Positions 47,186 through 56,657 are shown, numbered from the stretch's first letter. The stretch: DNA of 64,000 bases from Pseudoxanthomonas sp. (GCF_002863005.1 NZ_PKDG01000021.1:38518-102517), one strand, 5' to 3'. Notes: a model not told the origin generated them from the sequence alone. A program made the numbers and translations.

Positions 47186-48370
47186 ATGACCACCCTAGGA
47201 ACGCCGCTGTCTCCCCATGCCACCCGTGTCCTGCTGCTGGGTTCGGGCGAACTGGGCAAGGAGGTGGCCCTCGAGTTGCAGCGGCTGGGCGTGGAAGTGA
47301 TCGCGGCCGACCGTTACGCGGATGCGCCGGCGATGCAGGTCGCGCACCGCGCGCACGTGCTCGACATGCTCGATCCGGCCGCGATCCGCGCGCTGATCGC
47401 ACGGGAGCAGCCGCACCTGGTGGTGCCGGAAATCGAGGCGATCCATACCGAAACGCTGGTGGCGCTGGAAGCCGAAGGCGCCGCCCGTGTCATTCCGACG
47501 GCACGCGCGGCACGGCTGACGATGGACCGCGAAGGCATCCGCCGGCTCGCCGCCGAAACCCTGGGCCTGCCGACATCGCCATACCGCTTCGTCGATACGC
47601 AGGACGAATACCGCCAGGCCGTGCGCGAGATCGGCCTGCCGTGCGTGGTGAAGCCGGTGATGTCTTCCTCAGGAAAGGGCCAGAGCACGTTGCGCAGCGA
47701 AGCCGACATCGACACTGCGTGGGACTATGCGCAAACCGGCGGGCGCGCGGGCGCGGGCCGCTGCATTGTCGAAGGCTTCATCGACTTCGAGTACGAAATC
47801 ACCTTGCTGACCGTGCGCCATGCAGGCGGTACCTCGTACTGCGAACCGATCGGCCACTGGCAGAAGGATGGCGACTACCGCGAGAGCTGGCAGCCACAGC
47901 CGATGTCGCCACGTGCGCTGGAGCGCGCACAGCGGATCGCCAGGGCGGTAACCGACGATCTCGGGGGCTGGGGCCTGTTCGGCGTGGAGCTTTTCGTGAA
48001 AGGTGACGAGGTGTGGTTCAGCGAAGTCTCGCCGCGCCCGCACGACACCGGCCTGGTGACGCTGGTGTCGCAGGAACTGTCCGAATTCGCGCTGCACGCG
48101 CGCGCCATCCTCGGCCTGCCGATCCCGGTGATCCGCCAGAGCGGCCCGTCCGCATCGTGCGCGATGCTGGCGCACGGCCACGGCGTGCCGGTATTCGGCA
48201 ACGTGGAGGACGCGCTGGCCGTGCCCGACACCGCTCTGCGCCTGTTCGGCAAACCGCGCGTGGAAGGCCATCGCCGTGTCGGCGTGACGCTCGCGCGTGG
48301 CGACGACACGGACACCGCGCGCGCGGTCGCGCGCGATGCCGCCGCTGCCATCACCATTGACCTGGCCTGA
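47186..48370 (+). CDS. purT: phosphoribosylglycinamide formyltransferase 2
   Basis: A 394-aa ATP-grasp enzyme that makes N-formyl-GAR from GAR, formate and ATP in purine biosynthesis. Visible are [50 protein letters not shown] (ATP-binding), [15 protein letters not shown] and [18 protein letters not shown]. Length fits PurT (E. coli 392). It diverges from the SPFH operon. A candidate -10, TAAACT, with GGCGGCC downstream lies ~30 bp before the ATG. Confidence 0.97.
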   Translation: MTTLGTPLSPHATRVLLLGSGELGKEVALELQRLGVEVIAADRYADAPAMQVAHRAHVLDMLDPAAIRALIAREQPHLVVPEIEAIHTETLVALEAEGAARVIPTARAARLTMDREGIRRLAAETLGLPTSPYRFVDTQDEYRQAVREIGLPCVVKPVMSSSGKGQSTLRSEADIDTAWDYAQTGGRAGAGRCIVEGFIDFEYEITLLTVRHAGGTSYCEPIGHWQKDGDYRESWQPQPMSPRALERAQRIARAVTDDLGGWGLFGVELFVKGDEVWFSEVSPRPHDTGLVTLVSQELSEFALHARAILGLPIPVIRQSGPSASCAMLAHGHGVPVFGNVEDALAVPDTALRLFGKPRVEGHRRVGVTLARGDDTDTARAVARDAAAAITIDLA

Positions 48371-48380
48371 GGAAAACACC

Positions 48381-48689
48381 TTGAACGGAAACACCGGCTA
48401 CGCCGTCTTCTTCTTCCCTCAGGCGCTGGAAGCCCTGGGCGAGGCCATCAAGCCTTATCTCACCGCCCATGCGGAGGGTCCGCATCTGTTCTGCAAGGAG
48501 ATCGATACCGGCGGCGCCTTCACCGAGATGACGCTGGTCGGCAAGGATGCCGAAGGCCACGAGATGCAGGTGGAGCTGATGGTGCCCGGCAGCATGATCC
48601 GGATGATCGTCTCCGCACAGAACGAATCGTTGTTCGGTTTCGGCCCGCGCGCCGCGGCCGTGGTGCCGCCATCCGCGCCTACAGCGTAA
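48381..48689 (+). CDS. hypothetical protein downstream of purT (102 aa)
   Basis: A 102-aa protein starting at a TTG (48381) 10 bp after the purT stop with GAGGAAA upstream. It reads NGNTGYAVFFFPQALEALGEAIKPYL, then FCKEIDTGGAFTEMTLVGKDAEG and QVELMVPGSMIRMIVSAQNE. No signal peptide or membrane segment. It looks like a real folded protein, convergent with the following gene and overlapping it by 11 bp at their ends. Function not recognised. Confidence 0.75.
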   Translation: MNGNTGYAVFFFPQALEALGEAIKPYLTAHAEGPHLFCKEIDTGGAFTEMTLVGKDAEGHEMQVELMVPGSMIRMIVSAQNESLFGFGPRAAAVVPPSAPTA

Positions 48690-49878
48690 GGTCCACCCAC
48701 ACCAGGTGATGGTCGCTGCCATCGGCGATGGCAGCGCCGGGCTGGCCCGGTTTCGGCCAGAACACGCCACTGCCCACCACGCCGAAGCCCGTGGACGGCA
48801 GCACATAGTCCAGTCGCAAGGCGCCGTTGCGGCGTCCGAAATCCCCGGTCACGTGCGCGGGTGCGCCGCGGCGCTGCAGGCCCTTGGCGGCGTAGGCGAG
48901 TGCGGTCTGTTCGCCGCCTTCGCTGCGTGGCGTGGCCATGCGCATCACGCGCGAGTGTTCGAGCAGTTCGATGATCGCGTCGTGCTGGCCGTCGCCGTCC
49001 GCAGGATCGTTGTTGAGATCGCCCGCGATGACGAAACGCGCATCGGATGCCAGGCCACCGCAGCGGCCCTGGTCGTCGCAGAGCCAATGCGCATCGTGCT
49101 GCGTGAGGTATTCGCGCCACAACCGGATTTCATCGGCGTTGCGCATGCCATTCCGATTCTCCGGTCCGTCGAACACCGGCGGCGTGGGATGGGAGACCAG
49201 GAAATGCACCACGCCACCCGGGGTGGATACCGGCACATCCCAGTGCGATTTGGACGACAGGCGAAGTTGCTTCCAGATGGCATCCGAATAGAACGGCGCG
49301 CGCGTGGCAGGGTCGACGGGACTGGCCGCACCCGGCAGCGTGCTCCAGCGCAGCAACTGGAAGGTGCGCACCTGCGTGGCATCGATCGGGAAACGCGACA
49401 GCACCAGCATGCCGTACTGGCCGGGGTGCAGGCCGTAACCCCACGCATCGTTGCCGCGTTCGCGACCCTGCGTGCCGACCGCACCGTTGCGATCCAGGTC
49501 CAGCCCGCTGGGAACGCCGGTATTCACCGGCGCGAGATAGCGATACGGATACCGCAGCGGTTCACCGCCCCCTGGCTGGGCGATCTCGAGATAGCGCTGC
49601 TGGAACAGGTCCGCGGCACGATGCGCATCGTCGTAGTCGAATTCGTTCAGCAGTACCAGGTCCGGCCGCACGTGCTGCAGGACGGCGGCGATCTTGCGCG
49701 CATGCGCGCTGTCGCCCTCCAGTTGCCGGATCACGCCACCGGCATCGTCCGAAAACAGCGATGTGTTGTAGGTCGCCACGCGCAGTGGCACCGCCTGCCG
49801 GCTGGAGGGTTCGGCCGGCTTGGTGGGGGAATGGCACGCGGCAAGCGTCATCGTGAGCAGCAGTAGGAGAGTGCGCAT
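48679..49878 (-). CDS. endonuclease/exonuclease/phosphatase family lipoprotein
   Basis: A 399-aa lipoprotein (signal RTLLLLLTMTLAAC with lipobox LAAC). The mature protein is an EEP-fold hydrolase: LRVATYNTSLFSDD, LVLLNEFDYDD with catalytic Glu, GQYGMLVLSRFPI, VIAGDLNNDPADGDGQHD with catalytic Asp-Asn, and a C-terminal SDHHLVWVDL with the His. The fold acts on DNA, sphingomyelin or phosphate esters. The lipid anchor places it in the envelope. Substrate unknown. Confidence 0.92.
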   Translation of the reverse strand: MRTLLLLLTMTLAACHSPTKPAEPSSRQAVPLRVATYNTSLFSDDAGGVIRQLEGDSAHARKIAAVLQHVRPDLVLLNEFDYDDAHRAADLFQQRYLEIAQPGGGEPLRYPYRYLAPVNTGVPSGLDLDRNGAVGTQGRERGNDAWGYGLHPGQYGMLVLSRFPIDATQVRTFQLLRWSTLPGAASPVDPATRAPFYSDAIWKQLRLSSKSHWDVPVSTPGGVVHFLVSHPTPPVFDGPENRNGMRNADEIRLWREYLTQHDAHWLCDDQGRCGGLASDARFVIAGDLNNDPADGDGQHDAIIELLEHSRVMRMATPRSEGGEQTALAYAAKGLQRRGAPAHVTGDFGRRNGALRLDYVLPSTGFGVVGSGVFWPKPGQPGAAIADGSDHHLVWVDLTL

Positions 49879-49910
49879 CCGGAGATTCTGTCATGCCGGC
49901 ATGACAGGCG

Positions 49911-49939
49911 TAAAAAAAGCGCCCCGGAAACCGGGGCGC
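49911..49939 (-). terminator. terminator after the 49974-50366 gene
   Basis: 9-bp stem GCGCCCCGG / CCGGGGCGC with an AAA loop; on the minus strand it is followed by seven T residues. It lies 35 bp past the lipoprotein stop. Confidence 0.9.
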
Positions 49940-49973
49940 CACGGGTCGGCGAGGAGGTCGGCCCGCCGCAGCG

Positions 49974-50366
49974 TCAGAACGAGCAGCCCATCGCCGCGTA
50001 GGCGGTCTTGGCCTGGTCCATCGCGGTCTTGCACTGGGCAGCCAGCGCCGTCTTGTCGGTGACGGCGGACCAGCCGGCCTTCGACTGCTCGATGCCCTGC
50101 TTCATCATCTCGCGCTGCGCTTCCGGCACCTTGTCGCTGATGCAGGCGTAGACCTTTTCGAGGTACTGGTCGCATTCGGCGACGCCGGTGCCGGCGTCGA
50201 CCGTGTCGGCCGGCGTCGCGGTTGCGGTTGCATCGGTGGGGGCGTCGGCGACGGCCGGCGCTTCGACGGCGGGCGCGTCGGCGACCGGAGTGGCTTCGTC
50301 GGCCGGTTTGCAGGCCGAGAGGGCCAGCGTGGTCAATGCCGCAAGGGCGAGCAGGTTGAACTTCAT
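49974..50366 (-). CDS. putative lipoprotein (130 aa)
   Basis: A 130-aa lipoprotein: signal KFNLLALAALTTLALSAC with lipobox LSAC, then an Ala/Pro/Asp-rich spacer (EATPVADAPAVEAPAVADAP) and a helical C-terminal domain (VAECDQYLEKVYACISDKVPEAQREMMKQG; ALAAQCKTAMDQAKTAYAAMGCSF) with four Cys in spaced pairs. The domain resembles small helical Cys-paired periplasmic proteins; family not recognised. A T-run terminator follows. Confidence 0.85.
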   Translation of the reverse strand: MKFNLLALAALTTLALSACKPADEATPVADAPAVEAPAVADAPTDATATATPADTVDAGTGVAECDQYLEKVYACISDKVPEAQREMMKQGIEQSKAGWSAVTDKTALAAQCKTAMDQAKTAYAAMGCSF

Positions 50367-50508
50367 GAAAGCTCCGATCGTGTGAGTGGATGTGCGTGGT
50401 CCGGCGCCGATCCGCATGCGCGTCGGCCGGCACATTCTGATTACCCGGTCACGAAGTTGCTATTCACATTTACCTGCAACGTTTCATCGCGTGCGATCGT
50501 GCGTCGAC

Positions 50509-51231
50509 TCACAGATCCGCGCGCACCCAGTGACGTCCATCGAAGCGCTCGAGCGGTGCAAAGCGTCGTTTGTAGTCCATCTTCCGATGGCCATCGATCC
50601 AGTAGCCAAGATAGAGGTGCGCGTACCCGTCGCGTCGCGCCCATTCGATCTGACGCAGGATCGCCAGGGTTCCCAGGCTGCGGGCTTCCAGTGCCGGATC
50701 GTAGAAGGTGTAGACGGCGGAGAGTGCGCCTGGAATGACGTCGGTGACCGCGACCGCCAGCAGGTGGCCATCCTCGCGCAGCTCCACGAAGCGCCCGCGC
50801 GACCAGCTGCCCACCAGGAACTGGTCGAACTCCGTGGCGCCATGGTCGTCCATGCCGCCAAGCGGGTGGCGCACGGCGAGATAGCGCTGATAGAGCGCGA
50901 GGTGTTCGTCGTCGCGCAGGGCGGCGACGATCCGTGTTTCCACGCGGGCATTGCGCGATGCGCAGCGGCGCTGGCTGCGATCGGGCCGGAAGTCGGCGAC
51001 CGGGATGCGGACGGCGACACAGGCGCGGCATTGCCGGCAATGCGGGCGATACACGATGTCGCCGGAACGGCGGAAGCCCCAACCCAGCGCATCCGGATAC
51101 AACTGCGGCAGGCGGGGGTCGCGCGGGTCAAGGACCAGGTCGCGGGCGACGCGCTCGGGCCAGTAGCCGCATGGATGTTCGCCGGTATGGAACAGGCGCA
51201 GGTCGCCGATCGATTGCGTGTTCTCGCCCAT
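50509..51231 (-). CDS. bpt: aspartate/glutamate leucyltransferase
   Basis: A 240-aa leucyltransferase (Bpt), which adds Leu from Leu-tRNA to N-terminal Asp or Glu and marks proteins for degradation by ClpAP. Visible motifs: [50 protein letters not shown] with a Cys-rich region, [23 protein letters not shown] and [23 protein letters not shown]. The ATG abuts the stop of the membrane phosphatase-like gene (1-bp gap). Confidence 0.95.
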   Translation of the reverse strand: MGENTQSIGDLRLFHTGEHPCGYWPERVARDLVLDPRDPRLPQLYPDALGWGFRRSGDIVYRPHCRQCRACVAVRIPVADFRPDRSQRRCASRNARVETRIVAALRDDEHLALYQRYLAVRHPLGGMDDHGATEFDQFLVGSWSRGRFVELREDGHLLAVAVTDVIPGALSAVYTFYDPALEARSLGTLAILRQIEWARRDGYAHLYLGYWIDGHRKMDYKRRFAPLERFDGRHWVRADL

Positions 51232-51232
51232 G

Positions 51233-51817
51233 TCAGCCCGTCCAGCGTGATGCCAGCGGCCAGAACGCCAGGCCTGCCGCTGCGCCGGTGACGGCGCCTG
51301 CGACCAGGTCGCGGCGCGTATGCCGCTCAAGTGCAAGCCGCGACCACGCCACGGCCGCGGCGAACGACAGCGCGACGAACATCCAGGCGGTGCCCAGTTC
51401 ACGCAGCAGGCACGCAGCGAACACGATGAAGGCCAGATGCAGCGACAGCTTGCACCAGCGTGCCGTCAGCATCGCGGTGAGGATCATCGCAGCGGACAGC
51501 GCCAGGCCCAGCGCCAGCAACGGCTGCCCGCCACGCCACGCGACCAGCAAGGCGCCTGCGGTCAGGGCGACCAGCAGGAAGCGATTCAGCGCCCTACGTT
51601 CATGCGTCGCACTGGCGTCCACGTGACTCCAGCGGCCACGCCGCACCTGCCACCACGAATAACCCATCACCAGCGCGGCGAACGTGGCGAACGCCATCCC
51701 CGATGCCACGGCGGTGCGTGCGTCGCCCCGTGCCAGCACGATCAGCAGCACCGCCACCGGCAGCACCAGCATGGGGTGGCCGAAGATCGACAGCGCGCGC
51801 GCGAAGGTCAGGGACAT
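51233..51817 (-). CDS. PAP2-like membrane phosphatase
   Basis: A 194-aa membrane protein of about five or six helices resembling PAP2-family phosphatases. The C-terminal C3 motif is [20 protein letters not shown] (S-R-x5-H-x3-D), which supplies the catalytic His. A preceding SLH region and an R-W-S-H-V segment are less clear matches for C1/C2. It may dephosphorylate lipid phosphates or undecaprenyl-pyrophosphate. Immediately upstream of bpt. Confidence 0.7.
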   Translation of the reverse strand: MSLTFARALSIFGHPMLVLPVAVLLIVLARGDARTAVASGMAFATFAALVMGYSWWQVRRGRWSHVDASATHERRALNRFLLVALTAGALLVAWRGGQPLLALGLALSAAMILTAMLTARWCKLSLHLAFIVFAACLLRELGTAWMFVALSFAAAVAWSRLALERHTRRDLVAGAVTGAAAGLAFWPLASRWTG

Positions 51818-51961
51818 GGGGCCAGCATACTGCGCACATCGCGTCGCGTGGATCGCGACCATCCGCTGCCTGAACGCGTCCGTCAGCGCGTCAACCGACC
51901 CCGCCTGGGGACGTTTCCCGTGTCAGTGGCGCACACGGCGCCGCGCCTTCAGGAGAACACG

Positions 51962-52681
51962 ATGAACCGCAAGACCCTGCTTTTCGTGGCCGTGCTGGCC
52001 GCCCTCGGTGCCGGTTCCGCACTGGCCGCCACGCAGGCCGGAGACGCACAGAAGCCGGCGCGGGCCAGCCTCGACAAGAACAACGACGGCGCCATCGACA
52101 AGGCCGAAGCGGCCGCCCGCCCGCGCCTGGCCGACCGCTTCGCCGAGCTGGACAAGAACGGCGACGGCATGCTCAGTGCCGACGAGCGCCCGCAGCACAA
52201 GGGCATGCGGGGTCACGGGCGCCACGGTGGCCCGCGCCACGGCGCGGGCTTCGGCAAGCTCGATACCGATGGCGATGGCCGCATCAGCAAGGCCGAGGCC
52301 GCGGCGCAGCCGCGCTTTGCCGAACGCTTCGACACCATGGATGCCAACAAGGACGGCGTGATCGACCGCACCGATCGCGAACTGCGCGGCAAGCAGCGTC
52401 GCGACGCGTGGTTCGCCAAGGCTGATGCGGACAAGGATGGCAAGCTGACCCGTGCGGAGATCGACCAGGCCGATGTCGCGCGCCGTGCCGAGTTCCAGCA
52501 GCGCCTGCAGGCGCGCATGGACGAACGCTTCGCGGCGTCGGATGCGAACAAGGACGGCCGCCTGTCGCGTGACGAAGTGAAGGACAGCCGCCTGGCCGGA
52601 CGCTTCGATGCGCTCGACACCAACAAGGATGGTGTCCTGTCGAAGGACGAACTGGCGGCGGGCAAGCCCGTCCGTCGCTGA
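51962..52681 (+). CDS. exported protein with seven EF-hand loops
   Basis: A 239-aa exported protein. Signal peptide residues 1-22 (NRKTLLFVAVLAALGAGSALA). Seven EF-hand-type loops of form D-x-[DN]-x-D-G-x-x-x-x-x-[ED] are seen: DKNNDGAIDKAE, DKNGDGMLSADE, DTDGDGRISKAE, DANKDGVIDRTD, DADKDGKLTRAE, DANKDGRLSRDE and DTNKDGVLSKDE. It should bind several Ca2+ in the periplasm or outside. An internal GMRGHGRHGGPRHGAGF linker is His/Gly-rich. Bidirectional hairpin terminator follows. Confidence 0.92.
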   Translation: MNRKTLLFVAVLAALGAGSALAATQAGDAQKPARASLDKNNDGAIDKAEAAARPRLADRFAELDKNGDGMLSADERPQHKGMRGHGRHGGPRHGAGFGKLDTDGDGRISKAEAAAQPRFAERFDTMDANKDGVIDRTDRELRGKQRRDAWFAKADADKDGKLTRAEIDQADVARRAEFQQRLQARMDERFAASDANKDGRLSRDEVKDSRLAGRFDALDTNKDGVLSKDELAAGKPVRR

Positions 52682-52688
52682 GGACGGT

Positions 52689-52718
52689 CACGTGCACCCG
52701 GTTGCCCGGGTGCACGTG
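52689..52718. terminator. bidirectional terminator between convergent genes
   Basis: Perfect 13-bp stem CACGTGCACCCGG / CCGGGTGCACGTG with loop TTGC between the stops of the EF-hand gene (52681) and the sigma/membrane fusion (52724). Confidence 0.75.
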
Positions 52719-52723
52719 CGGCC

Positions 52724-53869
52724 TCAAAGCTGCAGGCGGCCCGACATCAGCAGCCCGGCGAGCAGGCCGGCCGTCGCCAGCGTGAAGCCCAGCACGCAGC
52801 CCCATACGCGCCAAGTACGCTGGCGCTGCATGCGGCGACGTTCGCCTTCGGGATCGAGCAACAGGTCCCGCGCGTGGCGGCGCTGCAGGATGCGGGGGAA
52901 CCAGCGGCCCGAGGTCCACCCGATCACGGCCATGTACGCCAGCGTCAGCGCCATGTGCGGCATCCAGCCGGGCACCCGGGCCAGGGCCGTGATGCCGATG
53001 ACGAACACCAGGATCGCGACGGTGTTGACGGCGCCATAGCGCAGGAGATCATCGCGCTCGCGTGCGTCGAGCGGATCCCGCAGGTACTTGCGGATACCGA
53101 ACCACACCGCACCGATGCCCACCAGGGTGCCGAACGCAGTCGCGCCCAATCCACCTCCCAGCAACTTGAGCAGGCCCTTGCCGGCGACCGCGCCGCCGGT
53201 GCCCAGCACGACCGCGCCTGCCGACGGCGGCGCCGAGATCGCGAGCATGCCGAGCACTCCGCTGGCGAACGCGGCCGATGGCGCCGACGTACGCGCGAAT
53301 TCGCCGAAGCGCGTGATCAGTTCTTCGCGCACGTACTGGCGTGCACGCGACAGGCGCTTGCGCGCGGCGGCGTCGGTGATGCCCAGCAAGGACGCGACGT
53401 GGTGCGAGCGCTGCCCTTCGCGGTAGTAGAGCAGCAGCACTTCGCGACTGTCCTCGGGCAGGGCGGCGATGACCTCGCGCGCGGCCTGTTCCTGCTCGGT
53501 CTGCAGCAGCGTCTCGGCCGGCGTGGGCGCGGTGTCGGCGGCCAGCGTCAGTGCAATCTCGGCGGTTTCGCCGGTCATCGGGCGGCGTCGCTGCGCGCGC
53601 AGGTGGTCACGGGCCAGGTTGCGGGTGATCTCGCGCAGCCAGGGCAGGAAACTGTCGGGGTTCTTCAGGGTCGCCAGCTGGCGCCAGCCTTTCAGGAAGG
53701 CCTCCTGCGCGATGTCCTCGCTGGCCTGTACGTCGCGGGTGATCGCCAGGGCGATGCCGGTCACCGCGTTCTGGCACAGCGCGACCACGCGGCCGTAGGC
53801 GGCCTGGTCTCCGCGCGCGGCTGCGGGCAGGGTTTCCCGCAGGGAGAGTTCTATCGTCAGGGCATCCAT
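52724..53869 (-). CDS. ECF-type sigma factor fused to membrane domain, copy 1
   Basis: A 381-aa protein. Residues ~1-185 are an ECF-type sigma factor: region 2 (SEDIAQEAFLKGWRQLATLKNP, PWLREITRNLARDHLRAQRR) and region 4 (LPEDSREVLLLYYREGQRSHHVASLLGITDAAARKRLSRARQ). After ~200 come hydrophobic segments (GAVVLGTGGAVAGKGLLKLLGG; AVNTVAILVFVIGITALA; MALTLAYMAVIGW; VWGCVLGFTLATAGLLAGLLM), so the sigma is anchored to the membrane. No anti-sigma gene is nearby. Follows a paralogue at 53947-55161 by 77 bp. Confidence 0.85.
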   Translation of the reverse strand: MDALTIELSLRETLPAAARGDQAAYGRVVALCQNAVTGIALAITRDVQASEDIAQEAFLKGWRQLATLKNPDSFLPWLREITRNLARDHLRAQRRRPMTGETAEIALTLAADTAPTPAETLLQTEQEQAAREVIAALPEDSREVLLLYYREGQRSHHVASLLGITDAAARKRLSRARQYVREELITRFGEFARTSAPSAAFASGVLGMLAISAPPSAGAVVLGTGGAVAGKGLLKLLGGGLGATAFGTLVGIGAVWFGIRKYLRDPLDARERDDLLRYGAVNTVAILVFVIGITALARVPGWMPHMALTLAYMAVIGWTSGRWFPRILQRRHARDLLLDPEGERRRMQRQRTWRVWGCVLGFTLATAGLLAGLLMSGRLQL

Positions 53870-53946
53870 CGGGGTTCCATGTGGCCGGGTAGTGCAGGCA
53901 CGACGACCGGCGACAGGAAGTGTGATCCAACCACGCGCGCTTGGCG

Positions 53947-55161
53947 CTAGAGCGTCAGCCGACCGCTGGCATCCAGGGCGTAGAGCACCGCAGCGACGGC
54001 CAGCACGCTGGTGAGCGCCACTGCTTTCCGGCCGATCACGTAGTCGTAGCCCCGCCGGCGCGAGGCATTCGCGGGGTGCGACAGGATCGGGTCCATGATC
54101 CGGGGCAGCGTGACCAGGTACTGGTAGTTGATCACGCACATGCCGGCCAGCATGACCAGCGCGATCGCCACCCAGCCGGTCGCCAGCACCGTCGCCACCA
54201 TCAGGCAGAACAGCCAGGCCGAGCCGGACGTGGTATTGAGCACCATGAAGCGGCGTACCTGCAGCCGTTCCTGCGCCGTCTGGCAGAACCGCGCGAGGTA
54301 CCACCAGGTGAAGGCATAGCCGATCAGGCCGCCGACCATGCCGCCCATCGCGCCGGCGAGTGCCGCAGGATGCTGGGTGATCTGCTCGACGATCACGCCC
54401 AGCGAGCCACCGGCGACGCCGCCGGTCACTCCGCCCGTCGTCAGCCCGCTGGTCCCGAGCTTGCCCGCCAAGCCGCCTCCGAGCACGCCGGAACCGATGA
54501 CCGTCGCCGCGCTCGCGGCGGGCATCGCGCCGACCAGCCCGCCCAGCACGATCATGGTGAAGGCCGCGCCGGGTGCCGTGGAGCGGGCGAACTCGCCGAA
54601 GCGTTGCAGCAACTCGTCGCGTACGAGCGCGCGTGCCCGCGACAGGCGCTTGCGCACGGCCGCATCGCTCAGGCCCAGCAGTTCCGCGACCTGCTGCGAA
54701 CTCTGCCCCTCGCGGTAGAACAGCAGCAGCGCCTCGCGGCTGTCCTCCGGGAGCGAGGAGATGATGTCGGTGGCGACGATTTCCTCTTCCGTCTGCAGCA
54801 GGCGCTCGGCGGGAGTGGGGTCCGGGTCGGCGGCCATGCCGATGGCGATCTCGGCCACTTCGCCCGACATGGGACGGCCATGCTGTGCGCGCAGCCAGTC
54901 GCGGGCGAGGTTGCGGGTGATCTGGCGCAGCCAGGGCAGGAAGCTGGCGCTGTTCTTCAACCGGTCGAGCTGCTGCCAGGCCTTCAGGAACGCTTCCTGC
55001 GCAATATCCTCGCTGGCCTGCACGTCGCGGGTGATCGCCAGCGCGATCGCGGTGACGGTGTTCTGGCAGGCGTGGACGATGCGGCCGTAGGCCTCCTGGC
55101 TGCCGCGCGCGGCGGCGGGCAGTTCGGCCTGCAGCATCAGGTCCAGGGCGAGGGTATTCAT
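53947..55161 (-). CDS. ECF-type sigma factor fused to membrane domain, copy 2
   Basis: A 404-aa paralogue. Sigma region 2 (ASEDIAQEAFLKAWQQLDRL; LRQITRNLARDWLRAQHGRP) and region 4 (LPEDSREALLLFYREGQSSQQVAELLGLSDAAVRKRLSRARAL) match copy 1. The C-terminal half is longer, Gly-rich and has several membrane helices (GAMPAASAATVIGSGVLGGGL; AGAMGGMVGGLIGYAFTWWYL; LFCLMVATVLATGWVAIALVML). Tandem duplication with copy 1. It lies 67 bp downstream of the DUF2007-type gene's stop. Confidence 0.85.
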   Translation of the reverse strand: MNTLALDLMLQAELPAAARGSQEAYGRIVHACQNTVTAIALAITRDVQASEDIAQEAFLKAWQQLDRLKNSASFLPWLRQITRNLARDWLRAQHGRPMSGEVAEIAIGMAADPDPTPAERLLQTEEEIVATDIISSLPEDSREALLLFYREGQSSQQVAELLGLSDAAVRKRLSRARALVRDELLQRFGEFARSTAPGAAFTMIVLGGLVGAMPAASAATVIGSGVLGGGLAGKLGTSGLTTGGVTGGVAGGSLGVIVEQITQHPAALAGAMGGMVGGLIGYAFTWWYLARFCQTAQERLQVRRFMVLNTTSGSAWLFCLMVATVLATGWVAIALVMLAGMCVINYQYLVTLPRIMDPILSHPANASRRRGYDYVIGRKAVALTSVLAVAAVLYALDASGRLTL

Positions 55162-55228
55162 GGCGTCAGGATCATCGGGTGGGCTGATGACCCTGACGGG
55201 CCGGGAAGACGGATGTGACCGTCTGCGG

Positions 55229-55732
55229 TCAGCCGCCGGTGGCGGGCTGGATGCGGATGCGGTCTTCCTCGGGCGCCTCGTCCGCGGGGGCAGGCGTCGC
55301 GGGTTGTTCCTGCGGGACCGGGACGGGCGCTGCGGGCGGCGGCGCCGGGCGCCGCATCCACATGACGACGGCGGCCAGGGCAATCAGGGCCAGCAGGATC
55401 AGGCGGATGCGCCAGGCCCAGGAGCGCTGCGGCGTGGCCGCGGGTTCCTGGTCGCTGCGGAACGTCAGCGTGGTCGCATAGCCAGGGCGCGTGGTTTCCA
55501 TCAGGCCGGCCTCGCGCAGCAGTTCGCGCGCGCGCGGCTGGTCTTCGGCGTGGCGCACCCACACGGCGGGCTGCAGCTGCGCCTTCACCGGTTCGGTGTA
55601 GCTGAACTGCCCGCCGCGCTTGCTGTGGTACGAGCGGCCGTTGCTGATGAAGACCGGAACGCCCGCATCGCTCAAGAGCTTGGCCACGCCTTCGACGGTT
55701 TCGATGCGCTGGCTGGAAAAGACTTGCCGCAT
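55229..55732 (-). CDS. DUF2007-like/SPOR-like membrane protein (167 aa)
   Basis: A 167-aa protein. Residues ~1-95 form a small alpha/beta domain (MRQVFSSQRIETVEGVAKLL, VPVFISNGRS, AVWVRHAEDQPRARELLREAGL) like DUF2007 or SPOR-type domains. A single membrane helix (WRIRLILLALIALAAVVMW) and a Pro/Ala-rich C-terminus follow. The C-terminal tail is probably in the periplasm. Role unknown; it precedes the sigma/membrane fusions and follows tesB by 10 bp. Confidence 0.75.
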   Translation of the reverse strand: MRQVFSSQRIETVEGVAKLLSDAGVPVFISNGRSYHSKRGGQFSYTEPVKAQLQPAVWVRHAEDQPRARELLREAGLMETTRPGYATTLTFRSDQEPAATPQRSWAWRIRLILLALIALAAVVMWMRRPAPPPAAPVPVPQEQPATPAPADEAPEEDRIRIQPATGG

Positions 55733-55742
55733 GGGTATGCCC

Positions 55743-56657
55743 TCAGTCCTTCGCCGGGACAGCCGAGGCCGCTTCGGCGTCCGGCACCACGCGGATCAGG
55801 CCTTCCTGCGCGGTGCTGGCGACCAGGCGGCCCTGGCGATCGAAGATCTGCCCGCGCGCCAGTCCGCGCGAGCCGCTCGCGCTGGGGCTGTCGATCGAAT
55901 AGAGCAGCCAGTCGTCGGCACGGAACGGGCGGTGGAACCAAAGCGCGTGGTCCAGCGACGCCATCTGCACGTTCGGCTGGTAGTAGCTGATGCCGTGCGG
56001 GTAGGTGGCCGTGCCGAGCAACTGGAAATCCGAGGCATAGGCGAGCAGGGCGCGGTGCAGTTCGGGCGAATCGCCGACCGGCTCGCTCAACCGAAACCAC
56101 ACCTGCTGGAACGGCGGCCGCTTGGGCGGATTCAACTCGTCGCGTGGGTACACGTGGCGGAATTCGAACGGGCCGCGTCGCGACAGCCAGCGCTGCACCT
56201 TCGGCGGCAGCGTGGCCATGACCTCCGCAGGCACCGGCGGCGCGGGCGGAATGTCTTCCGGCCGCGGCACTTCAGGCATCGACAGCTGGTGCTCGGCGCC
56301 TTCTTCCTCGGCCTGGAACGACGCCGCGCAGAAGAAGATCACGCGGCCGTGCTGGATCGCCGTGACGCGGCGCACCGAGAAGCTGCCGCCGTCGCGCGTG
56401 CGGTCCACTTCGTAGACGATCGGCGCTTCGATGTTGCCTGCACGAAGGAAGTAGGCGTGCAGCGAATGCGCGCGGCGCTCTTCCTCGCCACCACCCACCG
56501 TGGCCTGTGCAGCCGACAGCGCCTGGCCGAGCACTTGGCCGCCGAACACGTACTTGGTGCCGATATCGCGGCTCTGGCCGCGGAACAGGTTGTCTTCCAG
56601 CCGCTCCAGCGACAGCAGTTCGATCAGCTCGGAGACGACGGGTTCAGGTGCGGGCAC
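55743..56657 (-). CDS. tesB: acyl-CoA thioesterase II
   Basis: A 304-aa double-hotdog thioesterase that cleaves acyl-CoA to fatty acid and CoA. Visible TesB segments: LERLEDNLFRGQSRDIGTKYVFGGQVLGQAL, HSLHAYFLRAGNIEAPIVYEVDRTRDGGSF, YASDFQLLGTATYPHG, and SLDHALWFHRPFRADDWLLYSIDSPSA with catalytic Asp in the first two Asp-containing hotdog loops. Length fits the family (E. coli 286). Convergent neighbours not overlapping. Confidence 0.95.
   Translation of the reverse strand: MPAPEPVVSELIELLSLERLEDNLFRGQSRDIGTKYVFGGQVLGQALSAAQATVGGGEEERRAHSLHAYFLRAGNIEAPIVYEVDRTRDGGSFSVRRVTAIQHGRVIFFCAASFQAEEEGAEHQLSMPEVPRPEDIPPAPPVPAEVMATLPPKVQRWLSRRGPFEFRHVYPRDELNPPKRPPFQQVWFRLSEPVGDSPELHRALLAYASDFQLLGTATYPHGISYYQPNVQMASLDHALWFHRPFRADDWLLYSIDSPSASGSRGLARGQIFDRQGRLVASTAQEGLIRVVPDAEAASAVPAKD

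Noticed and set aside
53930..54304. N-terminal extension of the first sigma/membrane fusion
   Set aside because: The extension is an out-of-frame reading of the upstream paralogue; sigma homology starts at 53869.
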